Part shown: positions 46,802 through 58,545 of the stretch, piece by piece
How the letters are laid out: every line of letters starts with the position of its first letter
How positions within the stretch are numbered: the first letter of the stretch is position 1
From: Phyto melanocephala
Lineage: Eukaryota; Arthropoda; Insecta; Diptera; Rhinophoridae
Length of the DNA stretch: 64,000 nucleotides
NCBI GenBank assembly: GCA_941918925.1
Contig: OW799234.1
Span: 121,947,895-122,011,894 of the forward strand
Direction: 5' to 3'
Position numbers and translations under genes: made by a program
The notes under the pieces: model-generated
What the model was told of the DNA's origin: nothing
Seen by the model: the letters and a program-made list of their open reading frames with translations, nothing else
Database searches by the model: none

Positions 46802-47859
46802 TAAAGTATTCTAACAACCCTGCTTTGCTATGTACTGTGTAAATAGTAGCAATAAAATATCATTCGAGTAGATTTATATTGTGGTTGTTTAGTTTGTTGA
46901 GTTTTAAAAAAAAAAATCACTCAAGCGTAAAATGATGCTTGATGTAGTTCGTCATAAAATAAATACAAAAAATGGCTATCAAAAGTATTTAAATACAAAT
47001 GCTTGCTTAGATAAATAAAATTGAATACTTTTAAAAATATTAACATAAATTCACGAAAAGTACACAGAGCCAAAATTTTACGATAAAGAATTTATCGAAA
47101 AGAATTCATAAAAAAGGAAAGTTAAAAAAAGAGCATCCAAAATTGTCAATTAATAAAAAACTTGTTTATTTAATTAAGATTTGTCTTTCAGTCGCAAGTT
47201 AAATATATACAATAAAATTGCTGTCTTCAATTGTTTTCCAGGATTCTTATTGTGTAGATAAAAAAGTAAAAGTAAATAAAAATTAAACCATGTTAGTAGT
47301 AATGACGAAAAGTTTTATTTAAAAAGCTAAACGATGATACTGTTGTAGTTCGATCCCAACATTATTTATTTAAATCCTAAGAATTCGATTCTAAATCGGT
47401 TTAAAAATTCATCAAATCAAACCTTATTTGTGATAACTCAAGAATACCCTGAAAAGGTAAGCTCTTACCGACAACAGCGGAGTGGAATGAATTTTTATAA
47501 CCAGTCTAACCAGTTTTCAACATCAGCAGTCTATTTTACGGTTGGTGGTAAATATCACCTACTAGGAGGGTGGGGACCTGCAATATTAAATACTTTGGCA
47601 TTGGTTATTGAAAGGCGCCAATACATCGTCATGTTGATTGGAGCCTCTACGACACTCAGAATTTAAAAGTTATTAATCTTCACGGAGAATATTTTGAAAA
47701 GCAATATGCCATGATAAATATATATTCGTTATATCTAATCCTAGTGGCAAATTTCGGCATTCGAACGTGATTGAAATTTTAAAATTTTTATTAGAATCTC
47801 TATACTTGAAGTACAGCGAACTCGATCGTTTGAGAAAAATTTCGATCGTGATCGAATGC
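46802..47859. other. AT-rich DNA, no gene seen
   Basis: A 78-residue open frame at 47430-47666 has no recognisable features and is probably chance. Confidence 0.4.
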
Positions 47860-48104
47860 CGTAAGTTGGCCTCAGAATAATGTGATGAAGTCCGTTTTCA
47901 TTTGAATGGGTTTGGTAATAAGCAAAACTGTTGGTTGAGGGGCTCTGAAAAACCAAGAGCTATGCGCTTAGTGCACCCTATTAGGTGTATACTTAGTATT
48001 GTATGGCGTTACATCTATAAATATCGTTGGGCCTTACTTCTTCAAAAAAAAAAAAAAAGATGAAAGTGACATAACCATAAATGGAGGGCGGTATCAGTTT
48101 AATA

Positions 48105-49035
48105 TTGGGTGATTTTTTAACAGCTATAGGAAAGTTAAAAAAAACACATAAGATTCAGAAAAATGCATGAAATTTTTATTTGAATCGATAGTACCGTCCA
48201 TATAATTTAATGTTTGAAGATTATTTCATGCAAATTTTGACCGTGACTGCGCCTCAAATGGTCCAACCGCTTAGTCCAATTTTGGCATACTCTTTCCAAC
48301 ATTTCGGCCGGTATCTCATGAATAAATGCTTCAACATTGTCTTCCAATGCGTTAATTGAAGCTGGCATGTGTGTATAGATATGAGCTTTAACAAAGCACC
48401 ACAAAATATAGTCGAAAGGCGTTAAATCGCACGATCTAGGCGGCCAATTGACCGGTCCCGAACGTAAAATAAAATAATCACCGAACTTGCCTCTCAATAA
48501 GTTCATTGTTAAACGTGCTGTGTGGCATGTGGCACCGTCTTGTTGAAACCACGTGTCATGCAAGTCAAGCGCTTGCATTTTGGGCCAAAAAAAAGTTGGA
48601 TATCATCTCACGGTAGCGCTCACCATTCACAGTTACGTTACGATTCGCATCATCTTTGTGAAGAAGTACGGTCCAATGATGCCACCAGCGCATAAACCGC
48701 AACAAACTGTGACTTTTTCTGGATGCATTGGTAGTCCTTGCAATCCTTCTGGCTGATCTTCACTCCAAAATCGACAATTCTGCTTATTAACGTACCCATT
48801 GAGCCTAAAATGAGCTTCGTCGCTGAACACAAGAAGCGTGCGATGAACTTTCTTGACAGAGCACGAATTTGGATAATAAAATTCAATAATTTGCAAGCGT
48901 TGTTCGTTTTTAAGATGATTCATGGTTAAATTATAGATCAAACTGAAGATGTTTGACAGTAAAAAAAAACTCGAAACGTGCGTCAGTTGTTTAAACCAGT
49001 GTTGCGAAAAAGATAATAGCAAAAAAATCACCCTT
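48105..49035 (-). mobile_element. Internally deleted DD41D mariner, copy 1
   Basis: Element-strand ends are AAGGGTGATTTTTT and AAAAAATCACCCAA, each flanked by TA (48103-48104 and 49036-49037), the mariner target duplication. ~931 bp, against about 1.3 kb for a full element. It is a close relative of 51449-52378 and shares its deletion. Confidence 0.9.
48207..48923 (-). pseudogene. Defective DD41D mariner transposase, copy 1
   Basis: Begins MNHLKNEQRLQIIEFYY, then CSVKKVHR, then passes directly to LLVFSDEAHF: the helix-turn-helix region is deleted. After NGYVNKQNCRFW and GGIIGPYFF a frameshift follows. The next frame carries WFQQDGATCHTARLTMNLL, VNWPPRSCDLTPFDY and a C-terminus ending EIIFKH. 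All three catalytic Asp boxes remain; 41 residues separate the second (QQD) and third (TPFD) Asp, which places it in the DD41D group. Not functional because of the deletion and frameshift. Confidence 0.88.
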
Positions 49036-49300
49036 TATAAAACAGTTCATACGTCCTGCCTTCAACAGACCTGAGATGGGGTTTTACCACGATGGAACTA
49101 TTGTTCGAGACACGATGATACTTTTAAGTAAAATTTTCAGAGGGAGTGAATAATAATATAAAGAAATTCGTTACACATTTAATTGGCCAGCGCGTTCGCC
49201 AACTATTTCTGTTGGAGTTATTTAAAGGAGTCAGAGTATGTGACTAAACCCAAGACAATCCTTAAAGTCAAGGCTAACATTGTGGCGAAGTTTTGTAATA

Positions 49301-51448
49301 AATTTTTAAAAATTTCTCTGCTGTAATATAAGACTTCAAGTCTTGTGCATAGATTTACGTATTAAATAAATAAATTAATTAATTTATTAATAAATGTTAT
49401 GGAAAATGCTCTGGCATAGCTGAAAATAATGGGCAATTCATGTGATATTATTTTCCATATTTAGTGTAAAAATATTTTCTTTAAAGCCCATGGTGACTTT
49501 AGACCCACCCTGAATTTAACTCACAAATTTTTAAAAGAAAATAGAATTCGATAATCAAATGATTATTGTGTTCATATTTCCTAAGATAAGTGAGAACGTA
49601 GCCTTCTATTGAATTCTTTGTCTGCTGTAATTCTTTCTTTTTTTATTAACACGTTTTTGTTAATTTTTGCTTTAGCTATCAGTTCGTATAATTGTTTCAG
49701 TCATAATTGATTTTGTGTGGTCCGTTATTTACAGCATGTCAATTAAATCCATTACCGACTGTTTAGGCAATTTGTAGAAGTTGGCGCTAAAGGGCATGAC
49801 AGTGACAAACAAAGTTTCTAACTTATTTTATCCTTTTTTTCTCCATATGAATAGCATGCTAAGCTTTATAGCCTGAAATATAAAATTGTAATGTTTAATA
49901 ATCGCAATTTAATTTTTTTTTTCCAGTTTACTCAGTTCACATTAATGCTTTCTTAGTTTTGAGTCCTTACCCGTAGCTATTTTTATAATTACTGAGCACG
50001 TTGACGCATTACTCCATATGAACTCAGTTTTTATCAAGAAGACAATGAGGGTCTAAAAAAGGCCGGGTGCATATTTCTAAGTAGGTTTACCACTATCTTT
50101 TGTAATAAGTGATGTAAGAGATGACAATTGCTTTCGTAACTAGAATTGTCTTTTTCGACATAGATCGAATGGACAGGGCCTTCATAGAAAAGAATTGTTT
50201 TGATTTCTGATCCGAAAGGCGATCTTTTAACCTCAGATTTTAAAAGTGTATTAAATAATAATTTGTTTCTATAAAAGTTATTTATAACAAGTATTTTTTA
50301 TATCAATTAGTGCCAGAATACCATTTGAAAATAATAAATAAATAATAGAAAAACGATATAAATAAGCGGGTTTCAGACAACAAACAAGGTACAAAAATAA
50401 CAAAATGATTCAATAATAAAACACACACTTTTAAATAAATACAGACTACAAAAATACAACCTCTAAAATTACGTCATTTAGTGTTTGATTTCAATTATTT
50501 TTTTTTCTTATTTGTATTTTGTTCTTATTGTATTTGAAAATATTTATTTGAAATGATTGATCAAACAAATGAAACAACAGACGCAAGAATTAAATAATCA
50601 ATGAAATTAACAGCAACAACCATTCAGATATCAAACTTGAAACGAATTTATTAAACGACAAAAAAAAGTCTGAACAGAAACTCCAATACTTATACACATA
50701 CAAACATCCAAGTGTTTAAATATTTAAACTGTCAATTTGATTCAGACCATACTGCATTTGATTTAAACTGTTCAAAATTAACTCGAATTAAGTAGAGCAA
50801 ATGGAAATGAGTGTTTGAAGAAAGTGGGGGATGGATTGCAAAAACTGAAACTGATAAACTTTATATAATAATTGCGTTAAGATTAGTTTTAATATTAATT
50901 CAGCTCTAAAGTAGATGTTATGAGAGCCTAATGTTTTGTTTTTTTTAAACCTGTTTGCTTCATTTAACTCGTTAAACAAATTAGTACAACACAACATTTT
51001 TATTTTATCTAGTCAAATAAGAATTTATACGCGATTATTGATTTTTCTTTATTCAACATAAATCTGCTAAAATTCAATGCTAAAGTTATTATTTGTATAT
51101 CATTTTAACTTGTGTTTAATGTCTAAAATAGCACCATTTTAAAAATTGTTTGCCTTCAATTTATAAGCTTAAAAAAAGCAAAAATTGTTCAGCCTTACTT
51201 TAATAAATAAAATATGAGCAACTAACATCACAACTTAAGTTAAAATAAAAAAATTAACTTTTGTTTCTATATTAATTTTTAATTGCATAATTGTAAAAAT
51301 TTCTAATATTTTGTTAAGAGGAAATGAACAAATGGCGTCATCTTGTCTTTAGAATTTTTAGGGGATCCAAAAAACCGCTACCTTATTCGTACAAAGTGTA
51401 CTTTTTTGCAAGCTTACACTGTAAAACACAAAAAACAAACAAGTTATA
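49301..51448. other. AT-rich DNA, no gene seen
   Basis: Over 2 kb without an element end or protein signature that I can recognise. Confidence 0.4.
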
Positions 51449-52378
51449 AAGGGTGATTTTTTAGCTATTATCTTTTTGGCAACACTGGTTTAAACAGCTG
51501 ACGTACGTTTCGTATTTTGTTTCACTGTCAAACATCTTCAGTTTGGTCTATAATTTAACCATGAATCGTCTTACAAACGAACAACGCTTGCAAATTATTG
51601 AATTTTATTATTAAAATGCGTGCTCTGTTAAGAAAGTTCATCGCGCGCTTCTTATCGAAAAATTGTGTTCAGCGACGAAGCTCATTTTTGGCTCAATGGG
51701 TACGTTAATAAGCAGAAGTGTCGGTTTTGGAGTAAAGATTAGCCGGAGCATTGCAACAGCTACCAATGCACTGTTTGGTGCGGTTTATGGGTTGGTGGCA
51801 TCATTGGACCGTACTTCTTCACAAAGATGATGCGAATCGTAACGTAACTGTGAATGGTGAGCGCTACCTTGAGATGATATCCAACTTTTTTTGCACAAAA
51901 TGCAAGACCTTGACTTGCATGACATGTGGTTTCAACAAGACGGTGCCACATGCCACACAGCACGCTTAACAATGAACTTATTGAGAGGCGAGTTCGGTGA
52001 ACATTTTATTTCACGTACGGGACCGGTCAATTGGCCGCCTAGATCGTGCGATTTAACGCCTTTAGACTATTTTTTGTGGGGCTATATTAAAACTCATGTC
52101 TATACACACATGCCCGCTTCAATTGACGCATTGGAAGACAACATTGAAGCATTTATTCATGAGATACCGGCCGAAATGTTGGAAAGAGTATGCCAAAAAG
52201 TTGGACTAAGCGGATGGACCATTTGAGGCGCAGTCACGGTCAATATTTTTATAAAATAATCTTCAAACATTAAATTATATGGACCGTACTATCGATTCAA
52301 ATAAGGATTTCTTGCATTTTTCTGAATTTTCTGTGTTTTTTTTTTAAACTCTCCTATAGCTCTTAAAAAATCACTGCA
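51449..52378 (+). mobile_element. Internally deleted DD41D mariner, copy 2
   Basis: Left end after TA: AAGGGTGATTTTTTAGCTAT, continuing TTTTTGGCAACACTGG as in copy 1. The right end (TATAGCTCTTAAAAAATCAC) is decayed past CAC, so the right TA is lost. ~930 bp. Confidence 0.88.
51561..52273 (+). pseudogene. Defective DD41D mariner transposase, copy 2
   Basis: Begins MNRLTNEQRLQIIEFYY, a stop, then ACSVKKVHRALL and, in another frame, IVFSDEAHFWLNGYVNKQ. The jump from VHR to the first catalytic box matches copy 1. The frame again slips after GPYFF, as in copy 1, and near the NFF...KMQDLDL junction. The last frame (51891-52226) has MWFQQDGATCHTARLTMNLL, VNWPPRSCDLTPLDYFLWGY and IPAEMLERVCQK, then loses frame near the C-terminus. 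QQD to PLD spacing is 41 residues. Confidence 0.88.
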
Positions 52379-52925
52379 GACAGGTAAATGTAGTAATTTT
52401 TGATATGCTAAAGTCTTTCTATTATAATTAAATAAAATTTAACATAATAATTAGAATCTATTATTGAAAAAAAAGGCCACCAGTTTACAAATAACAAAAA
52501 AAAAAGTTCAGCGTGCATCTGCTTATATAAAGTATCTCAGTAAGACAGTTTTGATTTTATTTTTCCATATGGTCGCCCTCTTTAGTTTTCAGATTATATC
52601 TTTGTTATTCTTGTCTTGAGAAAACCAATACATTGCTCTAAAGGCCAAAGAAAAATCCTGCAAAAACGCTTTATATTCAAAGGTGTAAGCGAACCTTTTT
52701 CCCATTACGTTGTAATGTACACTGGATGTGACTGTAATTTTCACATGCCATTATTTTATTTTTTATGTACTTTATTTTACATTCGTTGTCATATCGTATT
52801 TATCTTCTCTTGCAAGTTTTTTTTAACGAAAAAGTTTTTAAGTTTTTTTTTCTAAAAAAAGTTTTTGTTTGTAATTGGCAGAAATAACTTCAATCAACTT
52901 TTAATTATACTCGTTAAATTATTTT
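52379..52925. other. AT-rich DNA, no gene seen
   Basis: Nothing recognised. Confidence 0.4.
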
Positions 52926-53219
52926 TATACTCACATACACACAGTGAAAAAGGGTGAAAGTTTATGAATAGGTGAGTCGATTAAGCTCTGTTCGTCTTAT
53001 CGTCAGTCCGTGTGTATGTTGAAATCAACTTTTTTAAGCCCCCCGACAACGCTTAGACGCATGTGAAGTGTTAAAATATTGTAAATATTAGGGAGCATAT
53101 CGGTATTGAAAATCAGAAACATCGGCAAATAAACAACTGAGATATGAGGAAAAAACCACGACCACCTCGTTTTTTTCCCAACAACAACAACATACAACAC
53201 ATACATACATACATACACA
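52926..53219 (+). mobile_element. DINE short-form 5' fragment
   Basis: TATACTCACATACACACAGT, AGGTGAGTCGATTAAGCTCT, GTTGAAATCAACTTTT, ACTGAGATATGAGG and CGACCACCTCG, ending in (ACAT)n. It stops at the microsatellite; the core and 3' hairpin are missing. It also lacks the GACCCCATAAAGTATATA block. Confidence 0.75.
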
Positions 53220-54273
53220 ATTGTAAATCTTAATCACGATATTTTATTTTGTATTTGACTCATATTTTGTTCCTGCTAATTAAGCCACCTATCAACGTCA
53301 GGCATGAATTAAATGAAGTTCCTATCGGCTTTTCCTAATGTTGCCATCCATTCTTTTGAAATAATAACATATAATTTCTCCATTCGTATAAAATGTGATT
53401 TAGATGAGGCAAACAAATAAGTGTGCTTGTGCATATACACATCTAAACATACAGAATAATGTTCAGTTGTGAATGTTTTTTTTAAGAAACTAATTGAATT
53501 ACTTGTTTTATTTCGCTCGTTCAATTTAGAATATTCTCATTAGAATTTGTCTTCAAAAGTAACAGAAGCCTACTGAGTCATCACAATTATTTTTCGTAAT
53601 TTAAATATTTAAGAGTGTAATTATTCTTCAATTGGAAAACTAATTTCATTACTTCTATGTGACCATATTTTAAGTATAAAAGTTGAATAAATATATAAAT
53701 TATGAAACATCTTACTGATGGATATTTAATTGCCTTAATAATTAAATAGATAATCGACAGATGTTGTATCACACATTTTTAGGTACAACCCTACAAAATA
53801 TTTAAAATTCATAAACGCTTAACAAAAACTATCACTATCGATTTTCCGCTTAAATACAAGTGAATTATTTTGTGTTGCCTAATTTAAGAGCTAAGCTGTT
53901 GTTGTAAAAAAAATTCCTTGTTTTCAGTGTATTTTGAGTGTATTTGTATTGCGTTGTTACGGGTGAGCTGACATAGATTATCGCTGTTTATTTAATACAA
54001 TCGTACTTTATAAAGTGGAGAAGTCAAAGATATTAGATTTATACTTTAAATTCTTATGTAAAACATTGACATATTGCGAGAAAAAAGAAGAGAAACAGAC
54101 ACAACACAACTTTTTTCGAACTAACACAATCAAGCGATACTAAGAGGTGTAGACCAAAACTATGTGGATTTAATAATTTTACCTTCGTAGCCAAACCTTA
54201 ATCAGCATAATTGAAAAGTCCGATTTTAACAGTGCGTTAGGTAGTGAAATTGGCTAACATCAGCTGTTGTTAT
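53220..54273. other. AT-rich DNA, no gene seen
   Basis: Nothing recognised. Confidence 0.4.
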
Positions 54274-55160
54274 TATACCACACTAAGGGTGCCAAGGATT
54301 TGGCATTCCGTTTGTAATTTCAACAGCATTCATTTTCGACCCTAAAAGTACATATTTTTTGAAAGCTTATGACTAGATAAGTACGTCAGTCTGACAGTCC
54401 GCGCGTTGATTAAAATTAACTTTAACAACTTTTGGCAACTATCTGCGAATGAATCGCTTTTGAAACCCAGCGTTATCGCTTCATAATTTTCTGAGATATG
54501 AGCAAATAAACACAACTGCCCGTTTTTCCCCCATATTTTTTTTACCTTTGAAATCATCATTTTTAAGCTCTAATTTAATAATTTATAGATATTTATGCTG
54601 CAATTATAATATGCCTCTATGGACAATCGTACAAATTTTTGGACAAATCGGCCACTAATCGGTAAAGTTATAGACAAAAATAATTTTAAAAATATATCAA
54701 GTCACCAAAGCTCCAGATTGTTTTTTGGACACGCCAAAGACATTAATATATAAGCTGTAGTCTCCAAAACTTTAGTTGAGAGTAACTGACAAATTGGTTT
54801 AAAACTAACAGAGATATAAGCACTAAATTCTAAATGCATCGGTATTTTTCCTAAAATTTTGAAGCGAAAATCAATTTATATGGTTACAAAAAAGGCACTG
54901 GCTAGCAAAATATTAAAAGAATTTAAAATTCATGATGGCCGCTATTATAAAATGGCATGCAATCAATTTATATATGTGTCAAATTTAGTAACTTAAAATG
55001 TGTACACTTCAACCTCTTCAATATTTTTATCCAACAAAAGGGATTGATCAGTAGAATACAGGAAACTTTAAAATCAAGATGACATATGAATAAAATGGCG
55101 GATGTATGGGTAAAATATAGTAATTTCAACTTTGTCAACACCATTATTCCATTTCCGGGT
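54274..55160 (+). mobile_element. DINE-like element, long form, 3' end lost
   Basis: TATACCACACTAAGGGTG start, GGCATTCCGTTTGTAATTTC, TTCGACCCTAAAAGTACATA, TGAGATATGAGCAAAT, ACTAACAGAGATATAAGC, ATGATGGCCGCTATTATAAA and GGGATTGATCAGTAGAATAC. No terminal hairpin. Confidence 0.7.
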
Positions 55161-55512
55161 AAAAGCGAGGCCATAGATAATTTTTAATACAGCAAAGAAA
55201 AAACATGATTGCGATAATCATACTCTAAGGACAACATACTAGTAATGAATTTTATAGTTGTGGTTAAAACGTTTTAAGGTTTTTGAATTATAATTATTCT
55301 GTTTTATTAAAGAACTATACAAAAATCATAAAACAACTACAAATTAATTGAACCTTCTCTCTGTTTTTCTAAAGCATATTATTGTTTTTTTGCTATAATT
55401 TATATAAATGGTATTTACTTACTCTTTGTGTATTTTTTCACTTGCCAAAATTTTGAAATAATAAAAGTTTCTTCAACAAATAAAAGAACAGTAGAATACA
55501 AATTATTATTAA

Positions 55513-55690
55513 AGATAATTATAACTTGATTGCTTGGTAATTATACTATTGTTTCACAAAACATTATACTATTTTTGTCATCTTCATTTTGTAAATCATA
55601 CTATTTAAAGGGTAGCCATATTGAAGTTTCAAAAGTTTCAAAAAAATCGCTTAATTATCGCGATAAAATAAAATATTGTTATAGAGTATA
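55513..55690 (+). repeat. Dispersed repeat C, copy 1
   Basis: AACTTGATTGCTTGGTAATT, ATACTATTTTTGTCATC and TTTTGTAAATCATACTATTT correspond in order to the copy at 61642-61790. Class unknown. The 120-residue open frame crossing it is not supported as a gene. Confidence 0.6.
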
Positions 55691-56766
55691 TAATGACAAT
55701 CGTAATCATGTTGTAAAGATGATTTTCTTTGCCTGTATTTTCATAGAAAATGATGTAAAGAAGCATTTACTCAGTGCTCGTTATATTATTATTATTATTA
55801 TTAAGTTGCATTTACAAAAAGATAAAAACTTGGAAATGAGGCATTGGCGAAAAATGGGTAAAAAACTATTGAAAAATGTTCGTTCTACTTAAGATGAATT
55901 TATTAAGATTTAATGTTTAATGTAAACTTTCACACCTACCGATAGCATCAATATTTGGGGTGATTGGTAAATATTTAAACAGTTAAAACAGTGTTTCTCC
56001 AACTTTTTTAATACACATGTAAAGGAAATACCAAAATAAATTGTTTCCCACTTATCTGCTAAAACAGTACTCCTTAAAACCCTGAGTTCAATATTGTCAC
56101 CAGCATTTGTTTTAGACTTTCAAGCTATCTACTTGCAGTTGGCTTCAATCCTTAACACAGAGTCCTTCACCAGCAACTGCCCTAGACCAATAATCCCTAC
56201 AACATATTTCTACTGATATGGTAACAGCAAGTAAGAAATAAATATACTTAAAACAATATACTAATCAACTAAATTTGTCTTCCATTCAAAAGCATACTTT
56301 GTTGTGTTTTCGTATAAAGACAATAAGGAATGAAGTCACCATTGCTTGCAAAATTTCAAGTTTTTTTTGTAGAAAGTCTATTGCCAGACATTCGTATACT
56401 TAATGCGCTGATGTCTTAGTACATTATCAGGTTCATGTAACAGGTATACGAGCCTGTCTCCATCCACCTCTTCAGATTTGTACACATAATCTACTTAATC
56501 TGGGTTTAGACGGACACTTCGTTTTTGGGTTCCTTACTCACCGACACGCTTTCTTGACAAATATACACACTGCCCAAAAGTAAATAATAAAATATATCGT
56601 CTAAATTTCTTGATGTTTCTATTGAAAATTTCTCATTTTTATTTAAGCTTGAGATCACAAGCTTAAATTAAAATTAGAAATTGTTAATAATAAAAATTTT
56701 AATGAAATGTTGGCGACAACCTATTAACCTGTATAAATGCGTATGAAAACATAAAACAGAACTCTA
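55691..56766. other. AT-rich DNA, no gene seen
   Basis: A short (ATT)n run lies at about 55783-55802. Otherwise nothing recognised. Confidence 0.4.
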
Positions 56767-57250
56767 GCAGCCTTATTCATAACAAAAAGTTGGCATAAAG
56801 TTAGCAAAAAGTTTACTCATAACATACAAGCCAAACTCTGGCTGACGATTTGCTAAACTCTTGTTAACGAGCTGCCAAGCGTTTGCCGACTTGTGGAAAA
56901 CAGCTGTTCTGTGTCAAAAAAATTTTATAAAGAAAAGAATAACAATTTTTGTGCACGAAAAATATATTGTTCGTTTATTTTTTTATTTTATTTTTCAATT
57001 TCAAAAATTGTTAATATGGATGGAAAAACAAAAAATTTCAAAATCAGGGATTATATACAAAAAATGGTTGCATTTTTGAGGAGTTTCTTGTAATTTCAGA
57101 GTTGATTTATGAAAAGCTGGCAGACGGATAAAAGTTTCTTATGAAAAAACTCTGTGCCAACGAGCTTCTAAGCTTAATCGGCATTATAGTTTGCAGCTCG
57201 TTGTACGTAGTGTATAAACTGTGGCTAACTTTTTGTTATAAATAAGGCCG
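56767..57250. mobile_element. 484-bp element of MITE family B
   Basis: Left end AGCCTTATTCATAACAAAAA then GTTGGC. Right end reverse-complemented is GGCCTTATTTATAACAAAAA then GTTAGCC. Ends resemble the 116-bp foldback at 33499-33614. TA flanks both sides at a plausible distance. The interior has overlapping short open frames at 56861-57093, not recognisable as a transposase. Confidence 0.7.
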
Positions 57251-57471
57251 TAGATGTTTTTCTTCCATATGTTCGGCCGTGTAGACACGGAGTTAGAGAT
57301 TTTTGCTTGCTTATACCATAACATCATTCAGAGTAACACTTAATTCTGGTCTACAGAATGCCACCTCAGATTCTTTTCTCTTAAGATCGCCTGCCGCTTT
57401 AGACACTGCTATGCCAATGAGTATACTAACACATATCAGCGTTACCACGTTTACACAACAGGCACACTTAC

Positions 57472-58545
57472 TAAGTAAGAGTGATATTTTCGGCCGTGCC
57501 GAATCTTATATACCCTTCACAACGTGTAGTCATGCAATAACAATTGTTTGTATCACCATTCATCTCATATGAAATACATACATACATGTAAAAATATCCC
57601 ATTGCAAATTTTTAAATTGATTTTACGTATTTAAAAAATAAAAAAAAATATTACTAAAAACAAAAAAAAGAACAATAAAAAAATTACAAAAAAAATTAAA
57701 AAAAAAAATTTAAAAAAAAAATTAAAAAAAAATTAAAAAAAATAAAAAAAATAAAATTAATATAAATAATATATAAAAAAAAAATAAAATAAAAAAAAAA
57801 TTGTTTGGCTCAGCTGGGATTCGATGTCACGTTTACTCTAACCAGTATATGTGACAGCGCATAGAGAAAGGGACCTAAGGGTAGAAACAGGTTTTGTTCA
57901 GGAGAGCCATTTTAAAGATTAAATGATTTTTCTATTTTTTTAAATTGTTTTAAAAAAATAATTTTTTTTAGTGTAATAAAATCAAGTTATTTTGTTAATT
58001 TAGTAGGGGAAAAAATTAAAATAAATAAACTTTACCGTTAGATCCCTTTCAATTTGCACTTAGAATCGTCGACTTCACTTTTAAAAAACGCGCATATCTC
58101 TTGTATTGAACACTTTTGGGGCATAGGATCGGTCTCATTCGATGCTCAGATGTTTTCCACATAAAAAAAAGTGAAAATTGTTTTTTTTTGCCCTTAGGTC
58201 CCTTTCTCTATGCGCTGTCACATATGTGTATGTTGTTGTTGTAATTGTGAAAAAACAACGAGGTGGTCGTGTTTATTTGCTCATATCTCAGAAAGTTATA
58301 AGGCGATTGTGCTAAATTTCAATAGCGATTCATTCCCGGATATTTCCAAAAGATTGATACCATACACAGATCTGAGGAACATATAGTTGCTTCTAAAAGT
58401 TGATTTCAACCAACACACGAACATACTGACAAACGGTATTCTATTCAAAAGCTTTCAGAAAATATATACTTTATGGGGTCGGAAATAAAATTGTAGAAAT
58501 TACAAACGGAAAGACAAAGCTATATAACCCTTGCGAACCAAAAAA
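57472..58545 (-). mobile_element. DINE-like Helentron, short form, core orientation 1, with a nested MITE
   Basis: 3' end (left): AAGTAAGAGTGATATTTTCG then GCCGTGCCGAAT. 5' block (right): GAGGTGGTCGTG, TGATTTCAACCAACACACG, TATACTTTATGGGGTCGG and a decayed start. A 371-bp MITE interrupts it at ATAT. Confidence 0.8.
57851..58221. mobile_element. 371-bp MITE with perfect 31-bp inverted ends
   Basis: Left end GTGACAGCGCATAGAGAAAG then GGACCTAAGGG. The last 31 bases are its exact reverse complement. ATAT lies on both sides, a possible 4-bp target duplication, though ATATGTG is also shared. Removing the element restores a normal DINE sequence. No coding capacity. Confidence 0.92.

Larger units (their letters stand above)
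47860..49300 (+). pseudogene. Mariner transposase relic (lineage 1), split by a nested mariner
   Basis: Left part (47874-48104): CDEVRFHLNGFGNKQNCWLR, GSEKPRAMRLVHP, then INIVGPYFF and DITINGGRYQ, with frame breaks. Right part (49036-49300): RPEMGFYHDG...RDTMILLSKIF, NWPARSPTIS, then YVTKPKTILKVKANIVAKF. Together they follow the normal order of the mariner catalytic domain, with the younger mariner at 48105-49035 between them. Broken by many indels and inactive. Confidence 0.75.

Noticed and set aside
47430..47666. 78-residue open frame
   Set aside because: No motif, signal peptide or repeat; length is within chance for this base composition.
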